Shown piece after piece: positions 41,351-50,225 of a stretch of 64,000 bases of DNA; position 1 is the first letter of the stretch, and every line of letters starts with the position of its first letter. The notes below the pieces were generated by a model. That model had not been told where the DNA came from and ran no database searches. It worked only from the letters and a program-made list of their open reading frames with translations. The DNA is from Marinobacter sp. X15-166B (GTDB lineage: Bacteria > Pseudomonadota > Gammaproteobacteria > Pseudomonadales > Oleiphilaceae), in the NCBI RefSeq assembly GCF_001752365.1, contig NZ_MEIY01000001.1, forward strand, positions 671,312 to 735,311, written 5' to 3'. The position numbers and the translations under genes are program-made.

Positions 41351-44014
41351 TCAGCACAGCGCGGGGTTGGTTTTGTTGCGATCAATGCCGTATTTACGCA
41401 TCGCTTCGAGAACAACGTCCTCTTTGATTTCGCCGTCACGTACCAGCCCGGTCAAGGCCGTGACGGTGACGTGGTAACGATCCACCTCAAAGTGGCTGCG
41501 CAGTGTTTCGCGGGTATCACTGCGCCCATACCCGTCGGTGCCCAGGGTCAGATAGGTGCCGGGCACGAAGGCACGGACCTGCTCTGAATAAAGCTTCATG
41601 TAGTCGGTGGCCGAAATCACCGGGCCTTTCTGACCGTCGAGACAGCGGGTGATGTACGCCTGACGGGGTTTGTCGTCCGGGTGCAAGCGGTTCCAGCGCT
41701 CCACGTGCAGGCCGTCACGGCCGAGCTCGCTGAAGCTGGTGACACTCCACACATCACTGGCGATACCGAAATCATCTTTCAGCATCTGAGCCGCGGCACG
41801 AACCTCGTTGAGAATGGCACCGGAGCCCAGCAACTGGACCCGATGTGCTTTTTTCTTGCCCTTGGCTTCCACCGATTCCAGCAAATACATGCCCTGAATG
41901 ATGCCGTCCTCGACCCCTTCCGGCATCGCCGGCTGCTCGTAGTTTTCGTTCATCATGGTCAGGTAGTAGAACAGGTTTTTGTTCTCCTCGAACATCTCCT
42001 TCATACCATGATGGATCACCACCGCCATTTCATAACCGTAGGCGGGGTCGTAGGCTTTACAGTTCGGTATGGTCTGCGCCAGCAGATGGCTGTGACCGTC
42101 CTGATGCTGCAACCCCTCGCCGTTCAGGGTGGTCCGTCCGGCGGTGCCGCCGATCAGGAAGCCACGGGCCTGGATATCCCCCGCCGCCCACGCCAGATCG
42201 CCGACCCGCTGGAACCCGAACATGGAGTAGTAGGCGTAAAACGGAATCAGCGGAAAGCCGTTGTTGCTGTAAGAGGTGGCACACGCCATCCAGGCCGCCA
42301 TGGCACCGGCTTCGTTAATGCCTTCCTGCAGGATCTGGCCTTTTTTATCTTCCTTGTAGTACATGATCTGTTCCCGGTCCTGGGGCACGTACTTCTGACC
42401 TTCGGCGGTGTAGATCCCCAACTGCCGGAACATGCCTTCCATACCAAAGGTACGGGCTTCATCGGGAACAATCGGCACGACCCGTTTGCCCACGCGCTTG
42501 TCTCTCACCAGTGCAGAGAGAATGCGCACAAACGCCATGGTGGTGGAAATTTCACGCCCACCGGAGCCTTCCAGCACGTTCTTGAAGATATCGAGATCGG
42601 GAATCTTCAGGGGCTGGCTGTCTTTGCGGCGCTTCGGCAGAAACCCACCCAGATCCTGACGGCGCTTGCGCATGTAGACCATTTCCGGACTGTCCGGAGC
42701 GGGCCGGTAATAGGGCACGTTTTCCAGCTCGTCGTCCTTGATGGGCACCGCAAAACGATCCCGGAAGCCCTTCAGGGTCTCCAGATCCAGTTTTTTCAGC
42801 GAGTGGGTGGTGTTCTGGCCTTCACCCGCTTCGCCAAACCCATAGCCTTTAATGGTGTGCGCCAGGATAACGGTGGGCTTGCCATTGTTGCTGTTGACCG
42901 CACGATGGTAGGCCGCATACACCTTGTAGGGATCGTGACCACCCCGGTTCAGGTTGTTGATGTCTTCATCGGTCAGATCTTCTGCCAGCTTGGCCAGCTC
43001 GGGGTTCTTGCCGAAGAAGTGCTTACGGGTATACACCGGACCGTTACTGGTGTAATTCTGAATTTCGCCATCGACCAGCTCGTCCATGGTGTGCTGCATC
43101 ACGCCATCGACGTCCTTATCGAACAGGGGATCCCACATGCGCCCCCAGACCACCTTGATGACGTTCCAGCCGGCACCGCGGAAGATGCCTTCCAGTTCCT
43201 GGATAATTTTGCCGTTACCACGCACCGGCCCATCCAGCCGCTGCAGGTTGCAGTTCACCACGAACACCAGATTATCCAGCTTCTCACGGCCGGCCTTGGA
43301 GATGCACCCCAGGGTTTCCGGCTCGTCGCACTCACCGTCGCCGATAAAGCACCAGACCTTGCGGTCTTCCATATCGATCAGCTCGCGGCTGTGGAGGTAC
43401 TTCATCACGTGGGCCTGGTAGATCGCCTGAATCGGCCCCAACCCCATGGATACGGTGGGGAACTGCCAGTAGTCGGGCAGCAGCCAGGGGTGTGGGTAGG
43501 AGGGCAGACCGTTGCCATCGACCTCTTCACGGAACTTGTCCAGCTGCTCTTCACTGAAACGGCCCTCGAGGAACGAACGCGCGTAAATTCCGGGGGATGA
43601 ATGCCCCTGGAAATAAACCAGATCCGATTCGCGTTGGTCGCCGCCACCGTGGAAAAAGTAGTTAAAACCCACATCGTACAGGGTTGCGGAAGAGGCAAAG
43701 GTAGAAATGTGGCCGCCCAGATCGCCAGGGCGTCGATTGGCCCGCAGCACCATGGCCAGCGCATTCCAGCGAATCAGCGAGCGAATGCGCCGCTCCATGA
43801 ACAAATCACCCGGCATGCGGGCTTCCTGATTGACTGGAATGGTATTACGGAACGGTGTGGTGATGCTGTAGGGCAGCTCGGTGCCGTCCCGGCTGGCGCG
43901 TTCGGAAAGACGCTCCAGAATAAACTTGGCCCGATCGACACCTTCGTGCTCGATCAAGGATTCTAACGCATCCAGCCATTCGCTGGTTTCTGTGGGATCA
44001 TCGTCCTGGTACAT
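41351..44014 (-). CDS. aceE: Pyruvate dehydrogenase E1 component (homodimeric)
   Basis: I start at 44014 (MYQDDDPTETSEWLDALE), preceded by GGGAGG with good spacing; the frame upstream is not conserved. The 887-residue protein is the same length as E. coli AceE. It has the thiamine-pyrophosphate motif with WCFIGDGECDEPE and later NLNRGGHDP, and HTIKGYGFGEAGEGQNTTH. It decarboxylates pyruvate and acetylates the lipoyl groups of AceF. It is the first gene of aceEF. No pdhR gene is next to it. Confidence 0.97.
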   Translation of the reverse strand: MYQDDDPTETSEWLDALESLIEHEGVDRAKFILERLSERASRDGTELPYSITTPFRNTIPVNQEARMPGDLFMERRIRSLIRWNALAMVLRANRRPGDLGGHISTFASSATLYDVGFNYFFHGGGDQRESDLVYFQGHSSPGIYARSFLEGRFSEEQLDKFREEVDGNGLPSYPHPWLLPDYWQFPTVSMGLGPIQAIYQAHVMKYLHSRELIDMEDRKVWCFIGDGECDEPETLGCISKAGREKLDNLVFVVNCNLQRLDGPVRGNGKIIQELEGIFRGAGWNVIKVVWGRMWDPLFDKDVDGVMQHTMDELVDGEIQNYTSNGPVYTRKHFFGKNPELAKLAEDLTDEDINNLNRGGHDPYKVYAAYHRAVNSNNGKPTVILAHTIKGYGFGEAGEGQNTTHSLKKLDLETLKGFRDRFAVPIKDDELENVPYYRPAPDSPEMVYMRKRRQDLGGFLPKRRKDSQPLKIPDLDIFKNVLEGSGGREISTTMAFVRILSALVRDKRVGKRVVPIVPDEARTFGMEGMFRQLGIYTAEGQKYVPQDREQIMYYKEDKKGQILQEGINEAGAMAAWMACATSYSNNGFPLIPFYAYYSMFGFQRVGDLAWAAGDIQARGFLIGGTAGRTTLNGEGLQHQDGHSHLLAQTIPNCKAYDPAYGYEMAVVIHHGMKEMFEENKNLFYYLTMMNENYEQPAMPEGVEDGIIQGMYLLESVEAKGKKKAHRVQLLGSGAILNEVRAAAQMLKDDFGIASDVWSVTSFSELGRDGLHVERWNRLHPDDKPRQAYITRCLDGQKGPVISATDYMKLYSEQVRAFVPGTYLTLGTDGYGRSDTRETLRSHFEVDRYHVTVTALTGLVRDGEIKEDVVLEAMRKYGIDRNKTNPALC

Positions 44015-44580
44015 CAAATCCTCCCGTTGGCATTTCGCACATAAGCCCACCACGGCGGGCTGCTGTGGCAGTCGCCACCTTGAACTGGGGCGTTGAAATT
44101 ATTGTGTGTTTACAGCATAGCCCAGCACCCCCGGGATGCCCGGCCTGCAGCGGCACTCCCCAAAAACTGCACACCGCCGAACCGTGAATGTTGTGCTTTT
44201 TACTACAAAAAAACGAAAAAAACCGAAATTTAACCGCGAAAACTGACAATAACACTAAAGCACCGCAAATAATGACGTTTTTTTACCAAACCCTCAAGAG
44301 CGCTCAGACCAATGTATTAGTTTTGTCCGCCGACCCGCCGGAAAACCAAAGACCTCAAAACAATTTGCCAATAAAAAATCACTGACAGTGGCCTTTTTTC
44401 GCCGAAAACACGCCAGATTCCGCGAACAGGGCGCCACGACCGAAAATGTTCATTAGTACTGAAAACTTCCGCATACTGCTGTATACTTCGCGCTCACTTT
44501 GCAGATCTTTCGAGCGGTTTTTAACTACCCTCCTTTTTCTTTTCCGTATAGCCACATTCACAATTACAAGAGGACGATCC
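44015..44580. other. Divergent intergenic region with a kamA-like promoter
   Basis: These 566 nt contain the start regions of aceE (minus) and the radical SAM gene (plus). A good sigma-70-type promoter points right: CTGAAA (44459-44464), 17 nt, TATACT (44482-44487), leaving a leader of about 87 nt. For aceE I see no strong promoter, and I searched for a PdhR-like palindrome without success. The middle (44180-44380) is A+T-rich with A-runs and carries no convincing gene. Confidence 0.5.
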
Positions 44581-45945
44581 ATGAACTCCATCGTCACATT
44601 TCCGAACCGCATCCCGGCGGCCGAGTTCGAAGAAAGGCGCTTCACCGTGTACACCGACCGTCAGTTCGACAAAATCGACGTCATCCAGCAACTGCCCGCC
44701 GAAACGCTGTTTGAAATGAAGGTGGTGGCCAGCGTGCTGCCCTTCCGGGTCAATGAATACGTCATCAACGAACTGATCAACTGGGACCGGGTACCCAACG
44801 ACCCCATCTATCAGCTGGTGTTTCCGCAAAAGGGCATGCTCAAAGACGAGCACTTTGACCGCATGGCCGCCCTGCACCGGGAAGGCGCTGACCGCAAGGC
44901 CATTCAGGCGCTCGCCAAAGATATCCGCGACGAGCTGAACCCCCACCCCGCCGGCCAGATGGACATGAACATGCCCACGCTGGGCGGCGAAGTGCTGGAC
45001 GGCATCCAGCACAAATACCGCGAAACCGTGCTGTTTTTCCCGGCCCAGGGGCAGACCTGTCACTCCTACTGCACCTTCTGCTTCCGCTGGGCGCAATTTG
45101 TCGGTGACAAAGACCTGAAGATGTCCAGCACCGAAGCCGACAAGCTGCACGGCTACCTGCAGGAACACAAAGAGGTGACCGATCTGCTGGTGACCGGCGG
45201 CGACCCGATGGTGATGAAAACCCGCAGTCTGGCGCAATACCTGGAACCGCTGCTGGCACCGGAGTTTGATCACATCCAGACCATCCGCATCGGCACCAAG
45301 GCCCTGACCTTCTGGCCCTATCGCTTTGTCACCGACAAAGACGCGGATGAGCTGATCGAGCTGTTCGCCCGCCTGGTGGATGCGGGCAAGCACCTGGCCA
45401 TCATGGCCCACTACAACCACTGGCAGGAAATCAGCACCGACATCGCCGAAGAAGCCATCCGCCGCATCCGCGCCACCGGAGCCGAAATCCGCGCCCAGGG
45501 CCCACTGATCAAGCACGTCAACGACAACGCCGACGACTGGGCCAAACTGTGGAACAAGGAAGTGCAGCTGGGCATCATCCCCTACTACATGTTTGTAGAA
45601 CGGGACACCGGCGCCAAGGCCTACTTTGAAGTACCCCTGGCCCAAGCGTTCCACATCTACCGCGAGGCCATGAAAAAAGTCAGCGGTCTGGCCCGCACCG
45701 CCCGCGGCCCGAGTATGAGCGCCGGTCCCGGCAAAGTGGAGATTCAGGGCATCACCGAAATCCACGGCGAGAAGGTGTTCGTACTGCGCTTCCTGCAAGG
45801 CCGCAACCCGGACTGGGTGCAGCGCCCGTTCTTCGCCAAATACAGCGAAACCGCTACCTGGCTGCCCGATCTGAAGCCGGCGTTTGGCGAAGAGAAGTTC
45901 TTTTTTGAAGACGAGTATGACGCGATGCGGAAAGGCAACGGCTGA
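44581..45945 (+). CDS. KamA-family radical SAM protein (lysine 2,3-aminomutase-like)
   Basis: I start at 44581, with AGAGGA 6 nt upstream; the longer frame from 44446 includes the promoter. The 454-residue protein has the radical SAM cysteines Cys160, Cys164 and Cys167 in CHSYCTFCFRW, and the GGDP motif in VTGGDPMVM. AGPGKVEIQG near the C-terminus places Lys385 where KamA enzymes bind pyridoxal phosphate. Relatives isomerise L-lysine to beta-lysine, but this subgroup is divergent and uncharacterised as far as I know. There is no ablB-type acetyltransferase beside it. It is longer than EpmB, so an EF-P role is unlikely. Confidence 0.8.
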   Translation: MNSIVTFPNRIPAAEFEERRFTVYTDRQFDKIDVIQQLPAETLFEMKVVASVLPFRVNEYVINELINWDRVPNDPIYQLVFPQKGMLKDEHFDRMAALHREGADRKAIQALAKDIRDELNPHPAGQMDMNMPTLGGEVLDGIQHKYRETVLFFPAQGQTCHSYCTFCFRWAQFVGDKDLKMSSTEADKLHGYLQEHKEVTDLLVTGGDPMVMKTRSLAQYLEPLLAPEFDHIQTIRIGTKALTFWPYRFVTDKDADELIELFARLVDAGKHLAIMAHYNHWQEISTDIAEEAIRRIRATGAEIRAQGPLIKHVNDNADDWAKLWNKEVQLGIIPYYMFVERDTGAKAYFEVPLAQAFHIYREAMKKVSGLARTARGPSMSAGPGKVEIQGITEIHGEKVFVLRFLQGRNPDWVQRPFFAKYSETATWLPDLKPAFGEEKFFFEDEYDAMRKGNG

Positions 45946-45959
45946 GGCCGGACGGGTCT

Positions 45960-45985
45960 GGGGGGCTGACGCCAGTCTGCCCCCC
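45960..45985. terminator. Strong hairpin between convergent genes
   Basis: GGGGGGC (45960-45966) pairs with GCCCCCC (45979-45985), and GAC pairs with GTC inside across one T-T mismatch, closing a 4-nt loop. It lies between the ends of the radical SAM gene and cnoX, so it could stop both transcripts. There is no good T-run, so its termination strength is uncertain. Confidence 0.5.
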
Positions 45986-45997
45986 TCAAGAGCACCA

Positions 45998-46861
45998 TCA
46001 ATGCATTAACGTGTACAGCTTGCGCCGGTAGGTGCGCACATCGGGGTTGGCGCTGCCCAGCTTGTCGAACAATTCGATCAAGGTGGTTTTGGCCACCTCG
46101 TTCTTGTACTTGCTGTCCGCCTGCATCAAGCGGATCAACAGATCCATGGCTTGCGCGTTGTTCTCCTGCAGCACATGGTGCAGGGCCAGCTGGTGCAGGG
46201 CGTCGGCGTCGTCAGGGCTGGCGGCCAGGGTGGCTTCCAGCTCGCTGACCGGTGCCAGTTCGGCAGACTGCTTCAGAAACTTGATACGCGCCGCCAGCTG
46301 CTTGGCCTGGTGCTGCAGCTTGTCTTCCGGGGGCAGGCTGTCGTACACCTGCTCGGCGGTCTCCAGATCGCCCTGCTCGGCTTTCAGCTGCGCCAGATCA
46401 ATCAACACTTTTATGTTGTCCGGGTCGGCCTGATTCAGCTCGGCCAGGATCGTCTGGGCACCATCCAGATCCCCCTCCTGCCAACGTTTGTGCGCGGTTT
46501 CGTAGGGGTCTTCAACAGGCGCCTCCACGTGTTTGTCCAACACCGCCCGGACTTCACCTTCCGGCAGGGCACCGTTGAAGCCATCCACTGCCTGACCGTC
46601 TTTCACCAGTATCACCGTGGGCAGACTGCGCACCCCCAGACTGGCGGTCAGCTGTTGCTGTTCGTCCGCATTTACCTTGGCGAGCAGAAACTGCCCCTTG
46701 TATTCGCGCGCCAGCTTTTCAAGGATCGGCAGCAACTGCTTGCAAGGCGCGCACCAGTCGGCCCAGACGTCGACCAGAACCGGTGTCCGGGACGACGCAT
46801 CCATAACCGATTCCTGAAAATTTTCTGCCGTCGCGTCGAATATATAGGGGGAGTCGCTCAT
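45998..46861 (-). CDS. cnoX: Thioredoxin-TPR co-chaperone CnoX (YbbN family)
   Basis: This 287-residue protein has an N-terminal thioredoxin domain (VDVWADWCAPCKQLLPIL, redox motif WCAPC at 36-40) and a C-terminal helical TPR region starting near 120 (DPYETAHKRWQEGDLDGAQ). This is the CnoX/YbbN layout, a holdase that protects proteins under oxidative stress and works with GroEL. E. coli CnoX has lost the first cysteine, but both are present here, so thiol-disulfide activity is likely. The length matches the family. Confidence 0.93.
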   Translation of the reverse strand: MSDSPYIFDATAENFQESVMDASSRTPVLVDVWADWCAPCKQLLPILEKLAREYKGQFLLAKVNADEQQQLTASLGVRSLPTVILVKDGQAVDGFNGALPEGEVRAVLDKHVEAPVEDPYETAHKRWQEGDLDGAQTILAELNQADPDNIKVLIDLAQLKAEQGDLETAEQVYDSLPPEDKLQHQAKQLAARIKFLKQSAELAPVSELEATLAASPDDADALHQLALHHVLQENNAQAMDLLIRLMQADSKYKNEVAKTTLIELFDKLGSANPDVRTYRRKLYTLMH

Positions 46862-46994
46862 GGTACATTCCTAGTGAGATAGCTGATTGATTCACAGACT
46901 TGTGCATTACTTTGATAGTGAAGGCAAGTTACGAAATTTCAAGCCTGCCCGATGGTTATATCCGCCGCAAGTGAACACGATTATTGCCTTTGTC

Positions 46995-47024
46995 CTTGAA
47001 TTACCGACTTTCGCCGCCAGATAT
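46995..47024 (+). promoter_or_regulatory. Candidate heat-shock (sigma-32) promoter of lon
   Basis: CTTGAAT (46995-47001) is followed after 13 nt by CGCCAGAT (47015-47022), against a sigma-32 consensus of CTTGAAA, 11-14 nt, CCCCATnT. The -35 half is nearly perfect and the -10 half matches four of the six core bases. The same bases can be read as TTGAAT with a weak GATATA at sigma-70 spacing. It lies 70-95 nt before the lon start. Heat-shock control of lon genes is established in other Gammaproteobacteria. Confidence 0.5.
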
Positions 47025-47090
47025 ATAGCCATGTATGCGCTTCTGCATGAGTGATGCGCCCAATCCATTACTGATGGAAGTTGAGAGGGT

Positions 47091-49529
47091 ATGACTGACG
47101 AGAACCGTAACACTAACGATGACGATATTACGGAATACATTGGTAAAGGCGAAAACAGCAAAAGCCTGATTTTGCCGCAACAGGCATTGCCCCGCCGGAT
47201 GTACATCCTGCCGGTGTCCAATCGCCCTTTTTTCCCCGCCCAGGTGCAACCGGTCATGGTGAATGAAGACCCGTGGCAGGAGACCCTTAAACGGGTCGGC
47301 GAAACCGATCACCGGGTGCTGGGGATCTGTTTCAGCGAAGACCTCGGCCCTGACCAGCGCATTCCCTCCAGCGACCAGCTGGAAACCATCGGCTGTGCGG
47401 TTCGGGTACACCATGCACAGCAGGAGAGCGGCAAAATCCAGTTTGTCGCCCAGGGCCTGCAACGCATCAAGATTGTGCAGTGGCTGCGGCGCAAACCACC
47501 CTATCTGGTCGAGGTGGAATACCCCGACGCCCCGGAAGAAGACGCCGATGAGCTGAAGGCTTACACCCTGGCCATCATCAGTGCCATTAAAGAACTGCTG
47601 CGCACCAACCCGCTGTACGGCGAAGAGGTGAAACAGTACCTGTCGCGGTTCGGTCCGGAGGACAGTTCGCCGCTGACCGACTTCGGTGCCTCCATGACCA
47701 GCGCCCCCGGGACGGAGTTGCAGGATATTCTCGACACCGTGCCCCTGCTGCGGCGGATGGAGAAGGTACTGCTGTTGCTGCGCAAAGAGCAGGAAGTGGC
47801 CCGTTTGCAGACCGAAATCAGCGATGAGGTTAACGACAAGGTGCAGAAGCACCAGCGTGATTTCTTCCTGCGGGAACAACTGAAGGTGATTCAACGGGAA
47901 CTCGGTATCGCCAAAGACGACAAAACCGCGGACGTTGAGCGCTTCGAGGCGCGTATGGCCGACCTGGACCCACCCGCCCATGTGGTTGAGCGGTTTGACG
48001 AAGAAGTCCAAAAGCTGCAGATGCTGGAACAGGGCTCCCCGGAGTACGGAGTGACCCGTAACTACCTGGACTGGCTGACTCTGGTGCCCTGGGGCCGGCA
48101 CTCCGAAGATCATTTTAACCTGCAAGAAGCCCGCCGCATCCTCGACAAGGACCACGACGGCCTGGATGAAGTGAAGGACCGGATGATCGAGTTCCTGGCA
48201 GAAGGCAGCTTTAAGGGTGAAGTATCGGGTTCCATCCTGCTGCTGGTCGGCCCGCCAGGGGTGGGTAAAACCTCCATCGGCCATTCCATTGCAGAGGCGT
48301 TAGGGCGTGAATTTTATCGTTTCAGCGTCGGCGGCATGCGGGACGAAGCCGAGATTAAAGGCCACCGTCGCACCTATATCGGGGCCATGCCGGGCAAATT
48401 TGTGCAGGCCCTGAAAGACGCCAAGGTTTCGAACCCGGTGATCATGCTGGATGAGATCGACAAGATTGGCTCCTCCTTCCAGGGCGACCCGGCCTCGGCC
48501 CTGCTGGAAACCCTCGACCCCGAACAAAACCGGGAGTTTCTGGACCATTACCTGGATGTGCGCATGGACCTGTCCAATGTGCTGTTCATCTGTACCGCCA
48601 ACCAGCTGGACACCATTCCGCGGCCATTACTCGACCGCATGGATGTGGTGCGCCTGTCGGGTTACATCGCCGAAGAAAAACTGGCCATTGCCAAGCACCA
48701 CTTGCTGCCACGCCTGTTGAAACGCAGCAAGCTGCTGAAAAAGCAACTAAACATCAGCGACGCCGCGCTGCGACACATTATTGACGGCTACGCCCGGGAA
48801 GCCGGGGTGCGGAATCTGGAGAAGCTGCTGCACCGGATTGTGCGCAAGGGAATCGTCAAGCTGCTGGAAGCACCCGAGGTACCGGTACGGGTCGGCGTGG
48901 CGGATGTGGTGGAGTACCTGGGGCAGCCCTCGTTCCGCAAAGAACACGCCCTCAAAGGGGTGGGCGTAGTCACCGGTCTGGCCTGGACCGCCATGGGCGG
49001 CGCCACGTTGAGTGTGGAAGCCTCGCGCATTCATACCAATCAGCGTGGCTTCAAACTCACCGGCCAGCTGGGCGAAGTCATGCGGGAGTCGGCCGAGATT
49101 GCCTACAGCTATGTGTCTTCCAACCTGAAGCGCTACAAAGGCGACCCGGCCTTCTTCGACAAGTCGTTTGTGCACATTCATGTGCCGGAAGGCGCCACCC
49201 CCAAAGACGGCCCCAGTGCCGGCGTGACCATGGCCACGGCCCTGCTGTCCATTGCCCGGCAGGAAGCGCCGCACACCGAGGTGGCCATGACGGGTGAGCT
49301 GACCCTGACCGGGCAGGTGCTGGCCGTGGGAGGGATTCGCGAGAAAGTGATTGCTGCCCGCCGGCAGAAAATAATGACGCTGATTCTGCCCGACGCCAAC
49401 CGGGGGGATTACGATGAGTTGCCGGACTACCTGAAAAAAGGGCTGACGGTGCACTTTGCCAAGCATTATGGCGACGTGTATCAGGTGTGTTTCGTCAACA
49501 AAACCCCAAAGCGCCCCAGTGTGCACTGA
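47091..49529 (+). CDS. lon: ATP-dependent Lon protease, AsrA-like second Lon
   Basis: This 812-residue protein has the N-terminal Lon substrate domain (LPVSNRPFFPAQVQPV), an AAA+ module with Walker A GPPGVGKTS near residue 390 and Walker B VIMLDEIDKI, and a Lon protease domain. The catalytic Ser is in KDGPSAGVTMA near 707 and the Lys in GGIREKVIAARR near 751. The acidic leader before PRRMYILPVSNRPFFP is like the second Lon of Pseudomonas (AsrA, PA0779), which is heat-shock linked, rather than the housekeeping Lon. It degrades misfolded or regulatory proteins in the cytosol. No clpX or hupB is adjacent, which also argues against the main lon locus. Confidence 0.9.
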   Translation: MTDENRNTNDDDITEYIGKGENSKSLILPQQALPRRMYILPVSNRPFFPAQVQPVMVNEDPWQETLKRVGETDHRVLGICFSEDLGPDQRIPSSDQLETIGCAVRVHHAQQESGKIQFVAQGLQRIKIVQWLRRKPPYLVEVEYPDAPEEDADELKAYTLAIISAIKELLRTNPLYGEEVKQYLSRFGPEDSSPLTDFGASMTSAPGTELQDILDTVPLLRRMEKVLLLLRKEQEVARLQTEISDEVNDKVQKHQRDFFLREQLKVIQRELGIAKDDKTADVERFEARMADLDPPAHVVERFDEEVQKLQMLEQGSPEYGVTRNYLDWLTLVPWGRHSEDHFNLQEARRILDKDHDGLDEVKDRMIEFLAEGSFKGEVSGSILLLVGPPGVGKTSIGHSIAEALGREFYRFSVGGMRDEAEIKGHRRTYIGAMPGKFVQALKDAKVSNPVIMLDEIDKIGSSFQGDPASALLETLDPEQNREFLDHYLDVRMDLSNVLFICTANQLDTIPRPLLDRMDVVRLSGYIAEEKLAIAKHHLLPRLLKRSKLLKKQLNISDAALRHIIDGYAREAGVRNLEKLLHRIVRKGIVKLLEAPEVPVRVGVADVVEYLGQPSFRKEHALKGVGVVTGLAWTAMGGATLSVEASRIHTNQRGFKLTGQLGEVMRESAEIAYSYVSSNLKRYKGDPAFFDKSFVHIHVPEGATPKDGPSAGVTMATALLSIARQEAPHTEVAMTGELTLTGQVLAVGGIREKVIAARRQKIMTLILPDANRGDYDELPDYLKKGLTVHFAKHYGDVYQVCFVNKTPKRPSVH

Positions 49530-49546
49530 GCATCAGCACGGCGGTT

Positions 49547-49578
49547 GCGCGGCCCCGGTTTCCACCCGGGCGCCGCGC
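49547..49578. terminator. GC-rich hairpin between lon and marR
   Basis: GCGCGGC (49547-49553) pairs with GCCGCGC (49572-49578) and CCGG pairs with CCGG inside, with a 7-nt loop. It lies between two convergent genes, 17 nt after the lon stop and just before the marR stop. No T-run follows, so it is a possible rather than certain terminator. Confidence 0.4.
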
Positions 49579-49586
49579 ACGGCGAG

Positions 49587-50084
49587 TCATTTGTCCTGTG
49601 CTTTCCAATCATCTTCCTGCAACACCGAGCCCACCTCCAGCACCGGGGAGGCATCGATATCGTCGGCGTCCATCATGTGAGCCACCCGCTGCAAAGACGC
49701 AACTATCATGCTTTGCTCCCACTCCTCAAGGGCCTGGAACTTCTTGGTAAACTCTTCCTGCAGGGGTTGCGGAGCCCGCGCCAGAATTTTTTCGCCTTCT
49801 TCGGTGAGGTGGGCGTGCACCTTGCGCCGGTCCCGGGTACTGCGCACCCGATAGACCAGGTTGCGTAATTCCAGGCGGTCCAGAATCGTGGTCACGGTCG
49901 CCTGACTCAAGCTGACTTTATTGGCGATGGTGCCGATGGTCACCTCCCCCAGATCCCGGATCGACCGCATGATCAGCAACTGGGGTCCCGTCAGGCCTAC
50001 GTGCTTACTCAGGCGCTTGGAATGAAGGTCCGTGGCCCGGATGACACGCCGTAAGGACACAAGTACCAATTCGTAATTATTCAA
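49587..50084 (-). CDS. MarR-family regulator, possibly EctR/CosR-like
   Basis: This 165-residue winged-helix protein has GLTGPQLLIMRSI, TIGTIANKVSLSQATVTTILDRLELRNLV (recognition region) and the wing RSTRDRRKVHAHLTEEG. I read the start as TTG at 50084, with GGAG 7 nt upstream; no in-frame ATG or GTG fits better. The opening NNYELVLVSLRRVIRATDLHSKRL recalls, from memory, EctR1/CosR regulators of ectoine and compatible-solute genes. No ectoine genes are in this window, so the target is unknown. It is convergent with lon. Confidence 0.85.
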   Translation of the reverse strand: MNNYELVLVSLRRVIRATDLHSKRLSKHVGLTGPQLLIMRSIRDLGEVTIGTIANKVSLSQATVTTILDRLELRNLVYRVRSTRDRRKVHAHLTEEGEKILARAPQPLQEEFTKKFQALEEWEQSMIVASLQRVAHMMDADDIDASPVLEVGSVLQEDDWKAQDK

Positions 50085-50225
50085 TAGACCACTCCGGCAT
50101 ATGCTCTTGAATTCGCGAAATTAACAGGTATAAACATTATAGATGACTTCTACAATTAGAATCTCTGAACAACAGAAAGGCAAATAGGACCGGCCGCCGG
50201 TCGCTGCGCCAAAACCACGGCTCTG

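Noticed and set aside
41681..43600. 639-residue frame on the plus strand opposite aceE
   Set aside because: It is the antisense of a fully conserved aceE. Long antisense frames are expected in GC-rich DNA, and its sequence shows no family features.
44015..44580. PdhR-type operator before aceE
   Set aside because: No palindrome close to the AATTGGT...ACCAATT consensus was found on either strand.
47001..48284. 427-residue minus-strand frame opposite lon
   Set aside because: It is antisense to the Lon N-terminal and AAA+ domains and is not conserved.
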